In this document: positions 35,250-43,529 of the stretch, piece by piece
Position numbering within the stretch: position 1 is the first letter of the stretch
How the letters are laid out: each line of letters opens with the position of its first letter
Assembly: GCF_004151235.1 (NCBI RefSeq)
Contig: NZ_JUIV01000011.1
Coordinates: forward strand, 102,904-166,903
Origin: Flavobacterium anhuiense
GTDB taxonomy: Bacteria; Bacteroidota; Bacteroidia; Flavobacteriales; Flavobacteriaceae
DNA: 64,000 nt
Direction of reading: 5' to 3'
Made by a program: the position numbers and the translations under genes
Notes under the pieces: model-generated
Told to the model about the DNA's origin: nothing
Database searches by the model: none
What the model saw: the letters and a program-made list of their open reading frames with translations, nothing else

Positions 35250-36026
35250 ATGAAAGTACACATTATTGGAGGAGGAAACCTTGGGGTTTCTATTGCCTTG
35301 GGAATTGCTAAATTCTCGAAAAACAACCAAGTTACTGTCACTAGAAGAAACACTGCAAGTATTCAATATTTATCAGAATATGGGATTACAGTTTCTAACG
35401 ATAATAAACACAATATTCAGGAAGCTGATGTTGTAATCTTAACCATAAAACCGTATCAGGTAGATACTGTTTTAGCCGAAATTCTGCCAGTTATCCAAAA
35501 CAAAACCATTGCTTCTGCAGTTAGCGGATTGTCTTTGGATATGCTTCAGTCTAAAACCAATTATGAGTATCCTGTAGTGCGCATTATGCCAAATATTGCG
35601 GCTCAGTTTGGAGAATCGGCAACTTGTATTTCTTTCCCTGAAAAATATGCATCAAATGCGTCGCCCGTTGTTGATTTATTTCAAGATTTAGGAACGGCTC
35701 CTGTAATTGATGAAAAACTAATGGATGCAGCAACTGTTTTAGGTGCGTGCGGAACGGCATATGCATTGCGTTATATTCGTGCATCTATGCAGGCAGGAAT
35801 CGAAATTGGTTTTGATTCTAATACCGCTTTAGCAATTGCAGCTCAAACGGTAAAAGGAGCGGCTAAAATGCTTTTAGAAGAACGAGTGCATCCAGAACAA
35901 TTAATTGACCGTGTAACAACACCGCAAGGCTGTACAATTGTTGGTTTGAATGAAATGGAGCACAATGGTTTCAGTTCGTCATTAATCAAAGGGATCAAAA
36001 CTTCTCTGAAACAAATCAAAGGTTAG
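35250..36026 (+). CDS. proC: Pyrroline-5-carboxylate reductase
   Basis: 258 residues. It reduces pyrroline-5-carboxylate to proline with NAD(P)H. The N-terminal Rossmann motif is HIIGGGNLGVSIALGI. The C-terminal dimerisation domain includes GACGTAYALRYIRASMQAGIE and the signature region ERVHPEQLIDRVTTPQGCTIVGLNEME. The rest of the proline pathway is not in the window. The spacer before it (35139-35249) contains a GCCACAAATT-type repeat fragment. Confidence 0.93.
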   Translation: MKVHIIGGGNLGVSIALGIAKFSKNNQVTVTRRNTASIQYLSEYGITVSNDNKHNIQEADVVILTIKPYQVDTVLAEILPVIQNKTIASAVSGLSLDMLQSKTNYEYPVVRIMPNIAAQFGESATCISFPEKYASNASPVVDLFQDLGTAPVIDEKLMDAATVLGACGTAYALRYIRASMQAGIEIGFDSNTALAIAAQTVKGAAKMLLEERVHPEQLIDRVTTPQGCTIVGLNEMEHNGFSSSLIKGIKTSLKQIKG

Positions 36027-36073
36027 GTTTTAAAGAAATTCTAATATTTTAAATTTCAATATTTAAATTCCAA

Positions 36074-36105
36074 ATTGCTTCGCCTGTTCGCTAACGCTCG
36101 GGTCC
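36074..36105. repeat. GCTTCGCCTGTTCGCTAACG repeat, copy 2
   Basis: A 32-bp motif bounded by ATTCCAAA and TTTGGAAT half-sites about 60 bp apart. The same motif recurs at 36236-36266 and inverted at 18826-18858. Confidence 0.65.
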
Positions 36106-36156
36106 AATTTTAAAACTGGGGTTTGGAATTTTTTGTTTTACAAAATTAACCACAGT

Positions 36157-36285
36157 TTTGTCATTCTGAGGAACGAAGAATCACATTAGTAAGTCGACAA
36201 AGATTGACGATTTTGAATGGGGAGTTTCTACTGGGATTGCTTCGCCAGTTTGCTATCGCTCGTGTCTTTGTTTCTCAGAATGACA
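36157..36285. repeat. Inverted-repeat element, copy 2 (same family as 22422-22529)
   Basis: Ends are TTGTCATTCTGAG at the left and CTCAGAATGACA at the right. The left half matches the reverse complement of copy 1 across about 75 bp, including GACAAAGATTGACG and GGAGTTTCTA. The right half carries an inserted or substituted copy of the GCTTCGCC motif at 36236-36266. Confidence 0.7.
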
Positions 36286-36317
36286 GATATTATCGAATAG
36301 CTTGGAATTTGGAATTT

Positions 36318-36857
36318 TTACTTTTTGGAATTTGCTTTAATGAGCTGAATATATTTCAACCCGCACTCAGAAATCTTAGTATACGAATTCATTGCATTTC
36401 CATAATTCTGGATCGTCAAAGTGTCTTTTACATACAAAGCATCAATACCAACTGGGATTTCTAAATCTTTAGAATTATCAGAATCAGTATCATCTTCATT
36501 GCTGATATCGCCTTCGTATTCGTCCCATTGAATTCCTTCTAAAGAAATATATTTTTCGCCAGAACTGCTTTTAGAAAAAACAGCTTTTCCTTTTAAATTT
36601 CTGTTTTGAGTCGTAAAAGTGTACTTGTAATCCTTTTTATCTTTCGAAATAGTCAATGAGATATTGCAGTCTTCAGCATTAGAAATATAAGTTCCAGAAA
36701 TAGAATCTTTAGCAGAAGGAGCAAGGTTTTCATTTGTAACAGCAACTGTTTTTGCTGCTTTTTCTTCCAAAACTTTCTCTGTTTTCTGATGACAGGATAA
36801 AATTAGTCCTAACGGCAATAGAAATGAAAGGCGAGTTAATTTTTGATTGTTAATCAT
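36318..36857 (-). CDS. Lipoprotein of unknown function
   Basis: 179 residues. The signal peptide LLPLGLILSC has a lipobox with Cys at about residue 22. The mature domain contains SISGTYISNAEDCNISLTISKDKKDYKYTF and EKYISLEGIQWDEYEGDI, a small beta-barrel or lipocalin-like pattern. No family recognised. Its ATG overlaps the nhaA stop (ATGA), so it is translationally coupled to the antiporter gene. The link with Na+/H+ exchange is unexplained. Confidence 0.7.
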   Translation of the reverse strand: MINNQKLTRLSFLLPLGLILSCHQKTEKVLEEKAAKTVAVTNENLAPSAKDSISGTYISNAEDCNISLTISKDKKDYKYTFTTQNRNLKGKAVFSKSSSGEKYISLEGIQWDEYEGDISNEDDTDSDNSKDLEIPVGIDALYVKDTLTIQNYGNAMNSYTKISECGLKYIQLIKANSKK

Positions 36858-38002
36858 CCATTACTAGTTTTTTTGTTCAGAATATATTTTAGATATAAAA
36901 AGCCTGCTAAACCTGCTACGAAAGAAGCAATAAGAATCGCTATTTTGGAGAAAACAATGACTTCAGGATTTTTGAAAGCAAGAACCGTAATAAATATTGA
37001 CATGGTAAAACCAATTCCGCCCAGCATTCCTGCTCCTAAAATATGTGCCCATTTTAAGTTTTTAGGCAACATGCACAAACCAGATGTTACGCCAACAGAA
37101 GAGAAAAGCAAAATTCCAAGCGGTTTGCCCACTACAAGTCCGAGAATGATTCCGTATGTATTAACGTGATTAAGACCTTCATGCCAGTTCTCAGTGATTG
37201 TTAAAGCCGTATTGGCAATTGCAAATAACGGAAGAATAAAAAACGCAACAGGCTGATGTAAAAAATGCTGTAATCGATACGAAGAGGTTTTTTCTCCGCC
37301 ATCGCCAAACGGAATTACAAATGCTAAAATAACTCCCGTAATGGTTGCGTGAACGCCAGAATTAAGCATAAAATACCACATTATGGCTCCGCCAATTAAA
37401 TACGGAATCAGATTATGAACTTTCATTCGGTTTAAAACAAATAATAGACACCAGATTCCGAGAGCAATTCCAAGATTTAAAAAAGAAATTGATGTGGTGT
37501 AAAAAACGGCAATAACGATAATAGCGCCCAAATCGTCGATAACAGCCAAAGCGGTTAAAAAGACTTTTAATGAGGCAGGAACTTTGTTCCCTAGAAGTGA
37601 TAAGATTCCGATTGCGAAAGCAATATCGGTTGCCATCGGAATTCCGGCTCCGTTTTGTGTGGTTGTACCGTAATTTAAAGCCAAGAAAATTGCTGCAGGA
37701 ACTAGCATTCCTCCAAAAGCCGCCATAATTGGCAGAGAAGCATTTTTAATATTAGATAATTCTCCATGATAAATCTCGCGTTCCAACTCCAATCCGATTA
37801 AAAGGAAGAAAATAGTCATCAATCCATCATTGATCCAATCTGTTATAGAATGTCCTGCAATTTCCTTTTCCCAAAAAGCAACGTACGGAACTTGAACAGA
37901 AGAGTTAGCGAGATAAAGAGATAAAATCGTGACAAAGAGCAAGATAATTCCTCCCGATTTTTCGTTTTCAAAAAAGGCTTTAAAAGTCTTGGTAAGTTTC
38001 AT
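36854..38002 (-). CDS. nhaA: Na+/H+ antiporter NhaA
   Basis: 382 residues, the normal length, with about twelve helices. Key residues are visible: PMATDIAFAIGIL (conserved Asp in helix IV) and ALAVIDDLGAIIVIAVF (the two adjacent Asp of helix V that bind Na+/H+ in E. coli). It exchanges cytoplasmic Na+ for periplasmic H+. The downstream lipoprotein gene overlaps it by 4 bp. A repeat-bearing spacer lies upstream. Confidence 0.96.
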   Translation of the reverse strand: MKLTKTFKAFFENEKSGGIILLFVTILSLYLANSSVQVPYVAFWEKEIAGHSITDWINDGLMTIFFLLIGLELEREIYHGELSNIKNASLPIMAAFGGMLVPAAIFLALNYGTTTQNGAGIPMATDIAFAIGILSLLGNKVPASLKVFLTALAVIDDLGAIIVIAVFYTTSISFLNLGIALGIWCLLFVLNRMKVHNLIPYLIGGAIMWYFMLNSGVHATITGVILAFVIPFGDGGEKTSSYRLQHFLHQPVAFFILPLFAIANTALTITENWHEGLNHVNTYGIILGLVVGKPLGILLFSSVGVTSGLCMLPKNLKWAHILGAGMLGGIGFTMSIFITVLAFKNPEVIVFSKIAILIASFVAGLAGFLYLKYILNKKTSNG

Positions 38003-38093
38003 TAGGGAAGATTTTCTGAAGATTTATATGATGGATGCGGAATCCTTATTCTTTCAAAGTTAAAAAAAAATCCGAGCAATAAAAATACATTTG

Positions 38094-38117
38094 CCACGAA
38101 GGCACAAAGGCACAAAG
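38094..38117. repeat. 8-bp array (CTTNGTGN type, reverse strand)
   Basis: On the reverse strand: ctttgtgc, ctttgtgc and cttcgtgg, ending in CAAA. It lies in the divergent spacer between nhaA and the hydroxyacid dehydrogenase gene. Confidence 0.65.
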
Positions 38118-38213
38118 TTTTTTATGTTTTTTGGTGTTAAATTATTTCTTCGTGACTTTGTGATTTTACGAGATTAAAATATATGACTCAAAAGAAATCT
38201 TAAACATTTCCCG

Positions 38214-38221
38214 TATTTTTG
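38214..38221 (+). promoter_or_regulatory. -7 promoter box for the hydroxyacid dehydrogenase gene
   Basis: TATTTTTG fits TAnnTTTG exactly, 22 bp before the ATG at 38244. It is preceded by CATTTCCCG, a sequence also seen before the gene at 26740. No clear -33 box. Confidence 0.5.
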
Positions 38222-38243
38222 TGTTTCTAAAAATTCTAAATAA

Positions 38244-39194
38244 ATGAGCATAAAAATTCTTCATATCGACAGTAATAATCCAATTCTTTGGAATCAATTA
38301 GAAGAAGCTGGTTTTGAAAACCACGCCGATTTTAAATCTTCAAAAGAAGAAATCGAAGCAAAAATTCAAGATTATAACGGAATCGTAATTCGAAGCCGAT
38401 TCAAGATTGACAAGACTTTTTTGGATGCTGCAACAAAGTTGCAATTTATTGCAAGAGTTGGCGCAGGTCTGGAAAGTATTGATTGTGAATATGCTTCTGC
38501 AAAAGGAATTCATCTAATTGCTGCTCCTGAGGGAAATCGCAATGCTGTTGCAGAACATTCGTTAGGAATGATTTTGTCATTGTTTAATAATTTAAATCAA
38601 GCCGATGCAGAAGTAAAAGCGGGGCATTGGAATCGTGAAAGCAATCGTGGTCATGAATTGGATTTAAAAACAGTTGGGATTATCGGTTACGGAAATATGG
38701 GAAAAGCTTTTGCCAAAAAATTACGAGGTTTTGAAACAGAAGTTTTATGCTATGATATTTTGGATAATGTGGGCGACGAAAATGCCAAACAAGTTTCTTT
38801 GGAAGAATTACGCGAAAAAGCAGATGTTTTAAGTCTTCACCTTCCTTGGACACCAGAAACGGATAAAATGGTTAACAGGGCCTTTATAAATGCGTTTAAA
38901 AAGCCATTTTGGATTATAAACACTTCACGAGGTAAAAACATCGTTACAGCCGATTTGGTTGAAGCAATGAAAGAGAAAAAAGTGTTAGGGGCTGGTTTGG
39001 ATGTTTTGGAATATGAAAAACTTTCTTTTGAAACCTTATTTCAAGAAAACAATACGCCCGAAGCGCTTCAATATCTTATGGAAGCTAAAAATGTCTTGCT
39101 GACACCTCATATTGCAGGCTGGACTTTTGAAAGTCATGAGCGTCTGGCGCAGGTAATTGTTGACAAAATTAAAGCGGTGTACGGCAAAAACTAG
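38244..39194 (+). CDS. D-2-hydroxyacid dehydrogenase (phosphoglycerate dehydrogenase-like)
   Basis: 316 residues. NAD-binding motif GIIGYGNMGKAFAKKL (about 147-162). Catalytic Arg in NTSRGKNIVT, Glu in LGAGLDVLEYE and His in LLTPHIAGWT, the standard triad. It reduces 2-oxo acids or oxidises D-2-hydroxy acids such as 3-phosphoglycerate. There is no C-terminal ACT domain. No serine-biosynthesis gene is next to it, so the exact substrate is open. Confidence 0.88.
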   Translation: MSIKILHIDSNNPILWNQLEEAGFENHADFKSSKEEIEAKIQDYNGIVIRSRFKIDKTFLDAATKLQFIARVGAGLESIDCEYASAKGIHLIAAPEGNRNAVAEHSLGMILSLFNNLNQADAEVKAGHWNRESNRGHELDLKTVGIIGYGNMGKAFAKKLRGFETEVLCYDILDNVGDENAKQVSLEELREKADVLSLHLPWTPETDKMVNRAFINAFKKPFWIINTSRGKNIVTADLVEAMKEKKVLGAGLDVLEYEKLSFETLFQENNTPEALQYLMEAKNVLLTPHIAGWTFESHERLAQVIVDKIKAVYGKN

Positions 39195-39332
39195 CCTACA
39201 GCCTTTAGAATTTAATAACGAGTTTTTTCTTGTAAATTTTATTTAGCGAGATTAGTTTTATTTGTTAATTTTTAATAATATTGTTTCCGAATTTTAAAAG
39301 AATGAGTCTAAATAGATTTGTTTTTGAAGTTT

Positions 39333-39360
39333 GGAGAAAGCCGAAAATCCGAAGAGTAGG
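39333..39360 (+). promoter_or_regulatory. Conserved leader motif upstream of DUF805 gene 1
   Basis: A 28-nt block beginning GGAGAAAGCCGAAAATCC and ending AAGAGTAGG, 25 bp before the ATG at 39386. The same block lies at 40244-40271 before the second DUF805 gene. In this copy the reading frame is open through the motif; in the second it is not, so it is likely non-coding RNA or DNA signal. Confidence 0.5.
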
Positions 39361-39385
39361 CCCAAAAACAAACGACTTAAAAATT

Positions 39386-39802
39386 ATGATTGAATGGTAT
39401 AAAACTGCCATGTTTGATAACTATGCAAACTTTAGTGGTAGAGCTAGAAGAAGTGAATATTGGTATTTCCGTCTTGCAACAGCACTTTTATTTTTTGTAT
39501 TTATTTTTTTAGGAGGGATACTAACGGCAATTCTAGGTACAACAGCAGGTCTTTCAATTGCAGTAGGATTGTTTTGCCTTTATGCGATAGCTTCTATCAT
39601 TCCATCTTTGGCTGTTACAGTTAGAAGAATACATGATATTGGCAAAAGCGGCTGGACAGTTTTGGTTTCTTTAATTCCCTTAGCAGGACCTATCTGGATA
39701 TTAGTTCTGTTAATAACAGAAGGGGAGCATGGTGAAAACTATTATGGTCCAGATCCTAAAAGTACCATTGAAGAAATTGATGAAATCGGAATTAATAATT
39801 AA
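39386..39802 (+). CDS. DUF805-family membrane protein 1
   Basis: 138 residues from MIEWYKTAMFDNYANFSG. A longer start at 39302 is possible but would include the shared leader motif, which is interrupted by a stop in the paralogue. DUF805 hallmarks: NFSGRARRSEYWYFRLATAL, SLAVTVRRIHDIGKSGWTVL and the C-terminal YGPDP. About four membrane helices. Function unknown. It is paralogous to the gene at 40292, with a TM2-domain gene between them. Confidence 0.85.
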   Translation: MIEWYKTAMFDNYANFSGRARRSEYWYFRLATALLFFVFIFLGGILTAILGTTAGLSIAVGLFCLYAIASIIPSLAVTVRRIHDIGKSGWTVLVSLIPLAGPIWILVLLITEGEHGENYYGPDPKSTIEEIDEIGINN

Positions 39803-39817
39803 CTAAATAATATAAAA

Positions 39818-40096
39818 ATGGAAACTACAAAACCAGAAAGCTGGAATACACCATCTCAACCAAGACAAGAGAATAAAAAAGTATTAGCAGGAATTATGGG
39901 AATAATTTTTGGATATTTAGGTATCCACAAATTTATCTTAGGATACACTCAAGAAGGAATCATCCAAATTGTAATTACAATCGTAACTTGCGGAGTTGGT
40001 AGTATTATTGGATTCATTGAAGGAATTATCTACTTGACAAAATCAGATGAAGATTTTTACCAAACATACCAAGTTGGTAAAAAAGGCTGGTTTTAA
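39818..40096 (+). CDS. TM2-domain membrane protein
   Basis: 92 residues. After a 25-residue polar N-terminus comes the TM2 domain: IMGIIFGYLGIHKFILGYTQ, then a second helix pair (GIIQIVITIVTCGVGSIIGFIEG) and a polar tail. Two helices joined by a short turn define the family; function is unknown in bacteria. It starts 15 bp after DUF805 gene 1 and should be cotranscribed. A terminator follows. Confidence 0.85.
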   Translation: METTKPESWNTPSQPRQENKKVLAGIMGIIFGYLGIHKFILGYTQEGIIQIVITIVTCGVGSIIGFIEGIIYLTKSDEDFYQTYQVGKKGWF

Positions 40097-40117
40097 AAGA
40101 AAAATATATTTATCTCT

Positions 40118-40145
40118 AAATCCCATTCAGAAATGAATGGGATTT
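40118..40145 (+). terminator. Terminator with GAAA tetraloop
   Basis: A perfect 12-bp stem (40118-40129 with 40134-40145) around GAAA, followed by a T run, after the TM2 gene. Confidence 0.85.
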
Positions 40146-40243
40146 TTTATGCTTAAAAATGTCGTTTTCTAATACAATTTTGACTTTTATGTCCTGAAAA
40201 TTAAATGAATAGTAGGTAACCTTGCGCTTAGTTAAAAAGTAAA

Positions 40244-40271
40244 GGAGAAACCGAAAATCCTTAAGAGTAGG
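40244..40271 (+). promoter_or_regulatory. Conserved leader motif upstream of DUF805 gene 2
   Basis: GGAGAAACCGAAAATCC then TTAAGAGTAGG, ending 20 bp before the ATG. A TAG stop in frame with the gene lies inside the block, so it is untranslated here. It matches 39333-39360 with one gap in each half. Confidence 0.5.
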
Positions 40272-40291
40272 GAAATTTTAAAAGATTTGTT

Positions 40292-40672
40292 ATGTTAGAA
40301 ATGTACAAAAAGGTAGTTTTTGAGAACTACGCAAATTTTAGCGGAAGAGCTAGAAGACAAGAATATTGGATGTTTACCCTAGTGAACGCTATTATATATA
40401 TAGCTTTAGGTGTGATTGATGGTGTTGCTGGTTTAACTTTTGGTCCAGGAAAGACTGGTATATTAAGTTTAGTATATAATTTGTTAGTTTTAATTCCATC
40501 ATTAGCTGTTGCCGTTAGAAGAATGCATGATGTCGCAAAAAGCGGATGGTATATACTTATTCCAATTTACAACTTAATTTTAGCTTGCACAGAAGGTGAA
40601 AAAGGCCCAAATCAATACGGTGCAGACCCTAAGAATCAATTAGAAGAAATCAATGAAATAGGGAAAGAGTAA
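40292..40672 (+). CDS. DUF805-family membrane protein 2
   Basis: 126 residues with the same hallmarks as its paralogue: YKKVVFENYANFSGRARRQEYW, then SLAVAVRRMHDVAKSGWYIL, and YGADP at the C-terminus. About three or four helices. Function unknown. It has its own leader motif and its own terminator, so it is expressed separately from the DUF805-TM2 pair. Confidence 0.85.
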   Translation: MLEMYKKVVFENYANFSGRARRQEYWMFTLVNAIIYIALGVIDGVAGLTFGPGKTGILSLVYNLLVLIPSLAVAVRRMHDVAKSGWYILIPIYNLILACTEGEKGPNQYGADPKNQLEEINEIGKE

Positions 40673-40694
40673 ATCTTTCTATTTTTACTAATAA

Positions 40695-40728
40695 AAAAAG
40701 CCGTTTCAATTTTTTGAAACGGCTTTTT
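40695..40728. terminator. Bidirectional terminator
   Basis: A perfect 15-bp stem (40695-40709 with 40714-40728) with GCCGTTTC core, between the convergent DUF805 gene 2 and olsF. Confidence 0.88.
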
Positions 40729-40736
40729 AAGTTTTA

Positions 40737-42539
40737 TTAATCTTCCTTCTCAGACAATTTCTTTTCCAATTCAATCTGAAACTCTTCTATAACAGGTTTC
40801 ATAGTGCTTTCTGGAATATCTGCAATTCTAATGTACATTAAACCATCAATTGCATTATTGAATAATGGATCAACATTGAAAGCTACTACTCTCGCATTTT
40901 GTTTGATGTATTTTTTAATCAAAACAGGCAGACGTAAGTTTCCTGGTTCCAATTCGTCAATGATTTTGTCAAACTTATTCAAATCAGATTCTGCTTCGTC
41001 GAAAATGAAATCTTTGTCGGCGTCTTTCAGTTTTACTTTGTACGCTTTTTTCGGGTGAATATACTGCGCAATATACGGATCGTAATAATTAGATTTCATA
41101 AACTCAATCATCAACGATTTAGAGAAATCTGAAAACTGATTACTGATACTTACACCTCCAACTAAATATTTATGTTCTGGATGACGTAAAGTGGTATGAA
41201 TAATACCTTTCCACAATAAGAACAAAGGCATTGGTTTTTGCTGATATTCTTTTACGATAAATGCACGCCCCATTTCGATTGATTTGTGCATCATGTCGTG
41301 AAGTTCTGGTTCAAATCTGAAAAGATCAGTTAGATAGAAACCTTCAATTCCGTATTTTGGATAGATTTCAGAACCTAATCCCATACGATAGGCACCTGCG
41401 ATTTTTTTGGTTTCATCATCCCATAAAAACATATGGTGATAATATTGATCATATTCGTCAATATCAATAGATTCGTTTGTTCCTTCACCAACTTCACGGA
41501 AAGTAATTTCGCGTAAACGTCCAATTTCATGTAAAATGTTAGGGATTTCCTTTGCGCTTGCAAAGAAAACCTCATAGTTTTTGCTTTGTAAAAACCTGCT
41601 GTCGCTATCACGTAATGCCTGAACTTCATCAATCAATTTTGATTCGCTTGCAGGCGTAACAATTTTTTTAGGCGCTTTTGGTATTTTAAGGCTTGCTGTG
41701 TCAATCAGTTTGGTGTCTTTCTCAAACGGATTTGCCAGCATATAGGTTTTCTTTCTCAAGAATTCTGAGTATTCTTCAAAAGATTCGATCTCATTTTGTT
41801 CGCTAACAGAAATTGGTTTTCCGATACGCACTTTAATTACGCGGTCTTTTTGAGTCAAAAGCTCAGAAGGTAATTTTGCAGTACGTAAAGTATCATCAAT
41901 TTTAGAAAGCCAGTAGAATAATTTACTGTTTTTGGCATGAAAGTAAATAGGAACTACAGGAACTTTAGCTTTTCTGATTAGTTTAAGAGCACCTTCTTCC
42001 CAAGGTTTGTCTACTACTAATTTACCGTCCTTATAAGTTGAAACTTCACCAGCAGGGAAAATTCCCAACGGTTTTCCGTCACTTAAATGGCGCAAAGTTT
42101 CTTTAATTCCAATTACGCTCGATTTTGCATCCTTGTGATTTTCAAAAGGATTAACCGGCATAATGTATTTTTTCATCGGAACAATTCTATGTAATAAGAA
42201 ATTGGCAATGATTTTGAAATTTGGCTCTCTTTCAAGCATCAATTTCAAAAGCAAAATTCCATCAATTCCTCCAAGCGGATGATTTGAAATGGTTATATAC
42301 GCACCATCTTTTGGCAGACGTTTTAAATCTTCTTCTGGGATTTCAAACTTAATTTCCATTTCGTCCAAAATTCCATTCAAAAAGTCAAGGTCTTCCAAAT
42401 GTTTATTACGATCGTAAATTTTATTAAGGGTCGAGATCTTAAGAACCTTCATAAGAATCCAGCCAGAAAAGGTACCGAAAACTCCGTACTTTTCAACATT
42501 TATTGCCTTTGCAACTTCTTTCGCGGTAACTAAACCCAT
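40737..42539 (-). CDS. olsF: Bifunctional acyltransferase OlsF (ornithine lipid synthesis)
   Basis: 600 residues. The N-terminal half is a lysophospholipid-type O-acyltransferase with SNHPLGGIDGIL (residues 85-96) and GIFPAGEVS. The C-terminal half (from about 310) is an OlsB-like N-acyltransferase of the hemolysin/GNAT group, with LREITFREVGEGT and GAYRMGLG. This is the domain order of OlsF, shown in Flavobacterium johnsoniae and other bacteria to make ornithine lipid from ornithine and two acyl groups. The cytoplasmic face of the inner membrane is expected. Note that His and Asp of the first motif are five residues apart rather than the usual four. Confidence 0.88.
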   Translation of the reverse strand: MGLVTAKEVAKAINVEKYGVFGTFSGWILMKVLKISTLNKIYDRNKHLEDLDFLNGILDEMEIKFEIPEEDLKRLPKDGAYITISNHPLGGIDGILLLKLMLEREPNFKIIANFLLHRIVPMKKYIMPVNPFENHKDAKSSVIGIKETLRHLSDGKPLGIFPAGEVSTYKDGKLVVDKPWEEGALKLIRKAKVPVVPIYFHAKNSKLFYWLSKIDDTLRTAKLPSELLTQKDRVIKVRIGKPISVSEQNEIESFEEYSEFLRKKTYMLANPFEKDTKLIDTASLKIPKAPKKIVTPASESKLIDEVQALRDSDSRFLQSKNYEVFFASAKEIPNILHEIGRLREITFREVGEGTNESIDIDEYDQYYHHMFLWDDETKKIAGAYRMGLGSEIYPKYGIEGFYLTDLFRFEPELHDMMHKSIEMGRAFIVKEYQQKPMPLFLLWKGIIHTTLRHPEHKYLVGGVSISNQFSDFSKSLMIEFMKSNYYDPYIAQYIHPKKAYKVKLKDADKDFIFDEAESDLNKFDKIIDELEPGNLRLPVLIKKYIKQNARVVAFNVDPLFNNAIDGLMYIRIADIPESTMKPVIEEFQIELEKKLSEKED

Positions 42540-42657
42540 GTAGTACTTTTAATTTATTAGAACAGCGAACAAAGATAACAAAAAAGTCTACTTTTCATTG
42601 TTTCCAAGATAAACTTTGCACTTTTTTATTACATTTGGAATCCTAAAAAAATCACTG

Positions 42658-43419
42658 ATGAAAATTATTTCTTATAATGTAAATGGAATTAGAGCGGCAA
42701 TAAACAAAGGGTTTATCGAGTGGCTGCAGCAAGCAAATCCTGATGTAATATGTCTTCAGGAAATAAAAGCTACACAGGATCAAATTCCGGTAGATGATAT
42801 TACGGCTGCGGGCTATCCGTTTCAATATTACTATCCAGCAACCAAAAAAGGGTACAGCGGTGTAGCAATTCTTTCTAAAACAAAACCGAATAATATTGTT
42901 TACGGAACAGGAATTCATCACATGGATTTTGAAGGAAGAAATCTTCGCGCAGATTTTGACGATGTTTCTATAATGAGTTTATATCTTCCGTCTGGAACAA
43001 ACATTGAAAGACTGGATCATAAATTTATGTTTATGGATGACTTCCAGAATTATATAAACGAATTGAAGCTTACGATTCCGAATTTAATTATCTGCGGAGA
43101 TTATAATATCTGTCACGAAGCCATAGATATTCACGATCCAGTTCGCAATAAAACGGTTTCAGGATTTCTTCCTGCAGAACGTGCTTGGTTGGATGGATTC
43201 ATGAAATCTGGTTTTATTGACAGTTTCCGCCATTTCAACAAAGAGCCGCATCATTATTCTTGGTGGAGTTACCGCGCGGGAGCAAGAGGAAATAACAAAG
43301 GCTGGCGTATCGATTATAATTTGGTGAGCAATGTGTTAGAAAATAGATTGAAAAGAGCGGTTATACTTCCAGATGCAATGCATTCAGATCATTGCCCTAT
43401 TTTAGTCGAAATTGATTAA
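42658..43419 (+). CDS. xth: Exodeoxyribonuclease III
   Basis: 253 residues from MKIISYNVNGIRAAINKGF; an earlier in-frame ATG would add 14 residues in the promoter region. AP endonuclease/3'-5' exonuclease of base-excision repair. Visible residues: Asn in YNVNG, Glu in CLQEIKA, the GDYNI motif, RIDYNLVS and SDHCPI (catalytic His). Mg-dependent, cytoplasmic. A second paralogue elsewhere cannot be excluded. Confidence 0.95.
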   Translation: MKIISYNVNGIRAAINKGFIEWLQQANPDVICLQEIKATQDQIPVDDITAAGYPFQYYYPATKKGYSGVAILSKTKPNNIVYGTGIHHMDFEGRNLRADFDDVSIMSLYLPSGTNIERLDHKFMFMDDFQNYINELKLTIPNLIICGDYNICHEAIDIHDPVRNKTVSGFLPAERAWLDGFMKSGFIDSFRHFNKEPHHYSWWSYRAGARGNNKGWRIDYNLVSNVLENRLKRAVILPDAMHSDHCPILVEID

Positions 43420-43529
43420 TTTTTGGTATTGTTCTTGTTGAGAGAAAGGTGGTTTAAATTCAAGAATTGATTTTGAATTTTGAAATTGTGAGATTTTAAA
43501 CGCCTAAAATAAAAACCAATTAAAGTAAG

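Noticed and set aside
36204..36464. An 86-codon forward frame in the proC-lipoprotein spacer
   Set aside because: It runs through the inverted-repeat element and into the opposite-strand lipoprotein gene; composition is not protein-like.
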